Source: Anastatus disparis (lineage: Eukaryota; Arthropoda; Insecta; Hymenoptera; Eupelmidae). Taken from it: DNA of 64,000 bases. The notes beneath the pieces were generated by a model. That model had not been told where the DNA came from. It searched no databases and saw nothing but the letters and a program-made list of their open reading frames with translations. The stretch lies in the NCBI GenBank assembly GCA_017163975.1, contig JAFFSR010000136.1, forward strand, positions 12,025,501 to 12,089,500, read 5' to 3'. Shown one piece after another: positions 61,315 through 64,000 of the stretch (positions are counted from its first letter, which is position 1; each line of letters begins with the position of its first letter). The translations under genes were made by a program, and so were the position numbers.

Positions 61315-64000
61315 GTGAAATTAAAATCCTTTATTTATTTACCCAAATGTTCATTTCATATAAATTACAATGATCTTATACAATGTAATTTAAATTTTCA
61401 TTTGATGTACGGAATTAAATTTATAATATCTCTATTTCGAGTATCCTAAAATCCAATTTAAACTTTTCTTCTTATTGTTTATTAACAACAACATACTTAA
61501 CTATTAAAATAGACAACGTTGATATAATATTAACAGAAAAATAACTAATAAATTCATAAGTATAATATGATACTAAAATGCATCAGCAATATATAATTAT
61601 AAACAACCTTTACCTATACGGAACGGAATTATGAACGCATACATATATAGAATCATTATAGTTGAATTAGTATCCCCAAAGTATGTAGCCCCCCTTTCTC
61701 TACCTTCAAAACATCATAAATAATTGTGAAACTCGGGCTATATGAGAGAAAATCAATTATAATAAGCTGTTAGTGCATACGATTATATATGCGCTGCGTG
61801 AGCACAAACTCCGAAAATTTCTGAAGTTACAATTTAATTTTCTCTCTTTCCTCTGTGCGTGAATTATTGTTCGATTAACGAAAATGATTTCGAATTTTTT
61901 AAATGTTATTTATGGTGAGTGTGATGAACTCTTTTGATGAAATAACCAGCCGAAATGTATTATTTTTCACATTTTTTATGAATTAGCCATGGAATATTTC
62001 TTTTTTCATGTCTTACAAATTTAACATTTTTAATTGAATCGTAGGCGATAAATTAATTGTTAATTTGGTATTTATCATATAAGATAAATAAATTTAAAAT
62101 CAACTAATAAAAATAAAATTTTATTCCTTTATTTTAATGTAAATAACGTGTTTTGGTTGCTGACCATTTAAAAATAATCAACTAGATTTAAACTAGTATT
62201 TTCAGCTTTTAAAATATTATGGAAATATTTTCGTTTTCATACTGGAATGCTAATACCCAATTGTCCTCTAAGGTCTTTATTTTCAAAATATTTAATAAAC
62301 CACATATGAAGGAAAATAATGAAAATACCTTTTGCAAAATATTTCACTCTCTGCTCTTTGCCGCAAACTCGCTTAACGCGATTTTAGCTTGCCCTTTTCT
62401 ATGAATAATGCAGCGGCGACCTTTTCCTCTCTTTATTTCTCTTTCTATCTTTCTTGCTCTCTTCCTCTCTATGCATATAACGCATAAAGAAACAGACAAA
62501 AAGCAATGCGAAAAATTTCCAACATTTCGCTCTATGCATTTTCAACGTCGCTTTTTAGTATATAGAGGCTAACGTAGAGCTCCGCTAAAGTCGATACGGC
62601 AATTTTCTCTTCTCAAAGAACTCCTAGATGTTGAATATATATACATGTTTTCATATACCTTTCTATAATAACATGTATTGTGTACCCCTTATACACAACT
62701 GTTTGGCTATAGAACTAACGGCAATGGGTTTTATGTATTTCATATGCGATACTAAGTTAAAGGGTTGTAAAGAATTTTTAAATATACGGTTAATTAATCG
62801 GAGCTAGTATAATGGCATAATTCAAGGTTGGGCACTTTAATGGGGTCTTTTCGTGGATCATTGATCATGAATTATAAGTAAATACATATAACTTAAAAAA
62901 AACTAATTAAGTGGAATATCAATAAAAATGAAGTTTCCACATATATAATTTACGTTAATTAGTAAATACAAATTTACTCTTTAAAAATTGATTTAAAATT
63001 GAAATTTTTCAGTCAATGTAAAAATAATTTTCGTTAATAAAAATAATTTTACAAGAGTATCATATTTTTCATACAAATTTTAAAAGTAAATCATGTTTTT
63101 TCGTCGTAATACAGCTTTAATGAAAAGTAAAGAGTGTAGAAATTCGCCTCATAATTAATGTTGTGTATACGTTGCTTTAATTACAAACAAAAATCCATAA
63201 AATTTAATTACTAATGCAAATATTACTCTTGTTTTTTCACCGAAGCATGCATCATAATATCATTATCCAAACAATAATTATCCGTTTTTTTAATTTCCAA
63301 TCCGTTAATAACACTGGTAAACTTGTGTACTGTTTTTTCCTGCATGAACTTTCATTACTCGGTATCAAAACGAAGTGAATTCCAAAATTTTGATATATTT
63401 CGTTGGAGTTTTCATTTTTTAACGAAGCTGTCGTTTCATTCGCAAATTAAATTAAAAAAAAAAAAAAATTTACTTTTTTCGAAGTGAAACGTAGTTGAAA
63501 TAGATATATTGGAGAAAAAAAATTTTGTTACTAAAAAATTTAGGTGAAAAAAAAACTAGATATACATATACAAGCTACAGCATCGCAAGTTACGCATATA
63601 CTCGCATCAATGGCAGAAGTTATTAAAGTCTCCAGAAGCTTTAGTTGGCTAAGGGGGATAGAAATGTAATTCGAGAGATTGCTGAAAGTTTGCCTGAAGG
63701 CAGTAGCAGCAACAGCAGCAGCACCTGAGAAATCGCCATAGTGGCGACGACGTTGCATGAAACTTGGCTAGAATTCATTTACAAGCAACGAAGAACTTTT
63801 GCTACAGAATAAGGATGCAAATATACCAAGTTCTAGTTGATATGAGAGAGAATTTAGCTATTACAATCCAATGAGAACACTTGACTTCATTCCTTTTCAG
63901 CAAGGCGCGCGCGCTCGACGGCAATCACTAGGGCGTTAATGTGATTCGCTAACCTGATATGATTTTAGTGATATGAATGGCTTTTGTTTGCCAATGCGCG
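61315..64000. other. Right-end stretch, no gene recognised
   Basis: No convincing coding exon. A CpG/pyrimidine-rich patch at 62340-62640 and another at 63690-63960 (with CAG/GCA repeats at 63700-63726 and a GCGCGCGCGC run near 63905) may be regulatory or exonic. A minus-strand open frame at 63540-63758 is driven partly by the CAG repeat and is not called. Confidence 0.5.

Noticed and set aside
1..64000. tRNA, rRNA, CRISPR arrays or bacterial operon features
   Set aside because: No cloverleaf with a T-arm consensus, no rRNA-like blocks, and no regularly spaced repeats were seen; the sequence is eukaryotic.

Overview
The window looks like an AT-rich insect nuclear genome segment, probably hymenopteran. 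It has GT-AG introns, long intronic or intergenic AT-rich stretches with poly-purine tracts and CT/TA microsatellites, an insect-type sugar transporter, a MED20-like 5' end, and a cut-and-paste DNA transposon. No bacterial or organellar features are seen. The taxon is an inference from protein flavour and composition.

Layout. Positions 1-31,138 hold no confidently coding exon. They contain CpG-richer islands, several strong inverted repeats and one plausible short membrane-protein ORF on the minus strand (29,470-29,814). Positions 31,139-40,507 carry seven coding exons (+ strand) of an SLC2/MFS facilitative sugar transporter of the Tret1-like group, ending at TAG 40,505-40,507. The same frame then stays open for 411 more codons to TGA at 41,741-41,743. 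A GC-rich 6-bp hairpin starts 8 nt after the TAG. This is the most striking signal in the window: a candidate long C-terminal extension made by stop-codon readthrough, by removal of a 108-nt in-frame intron spanning the stop, or by UAG editing. Positions 41,744-48,337 are AT-rich, probably long 3' UTR followed by intergenic DNA.

Positions 48,338-48,776 (- strand) hold the first two coding exons of a Mediator subunit 20 gene, whose remaining exons I could not find. About 1 kb upstream, divergently oriented, a CpG-rich non-coding exon (about 49,750-50,186) ends in a strong splice donor and probably starts another + strand gene whose coding part lies outside the window or was not recognised. Positions 55,914-61,312 are a 5.4-kb DNA transposon with 12-bp perfect terminal inverted repeats and a TA target duplication. 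It carries a TNP2/EnSpm-like transposase ORF and a spliced DUF4806-type second gene, both interrupted by single-base frame breaks. The last 2.7 kb has no recognised gene.

The genes appear functionally unrelated: solute transport, transcription and a selfish element.
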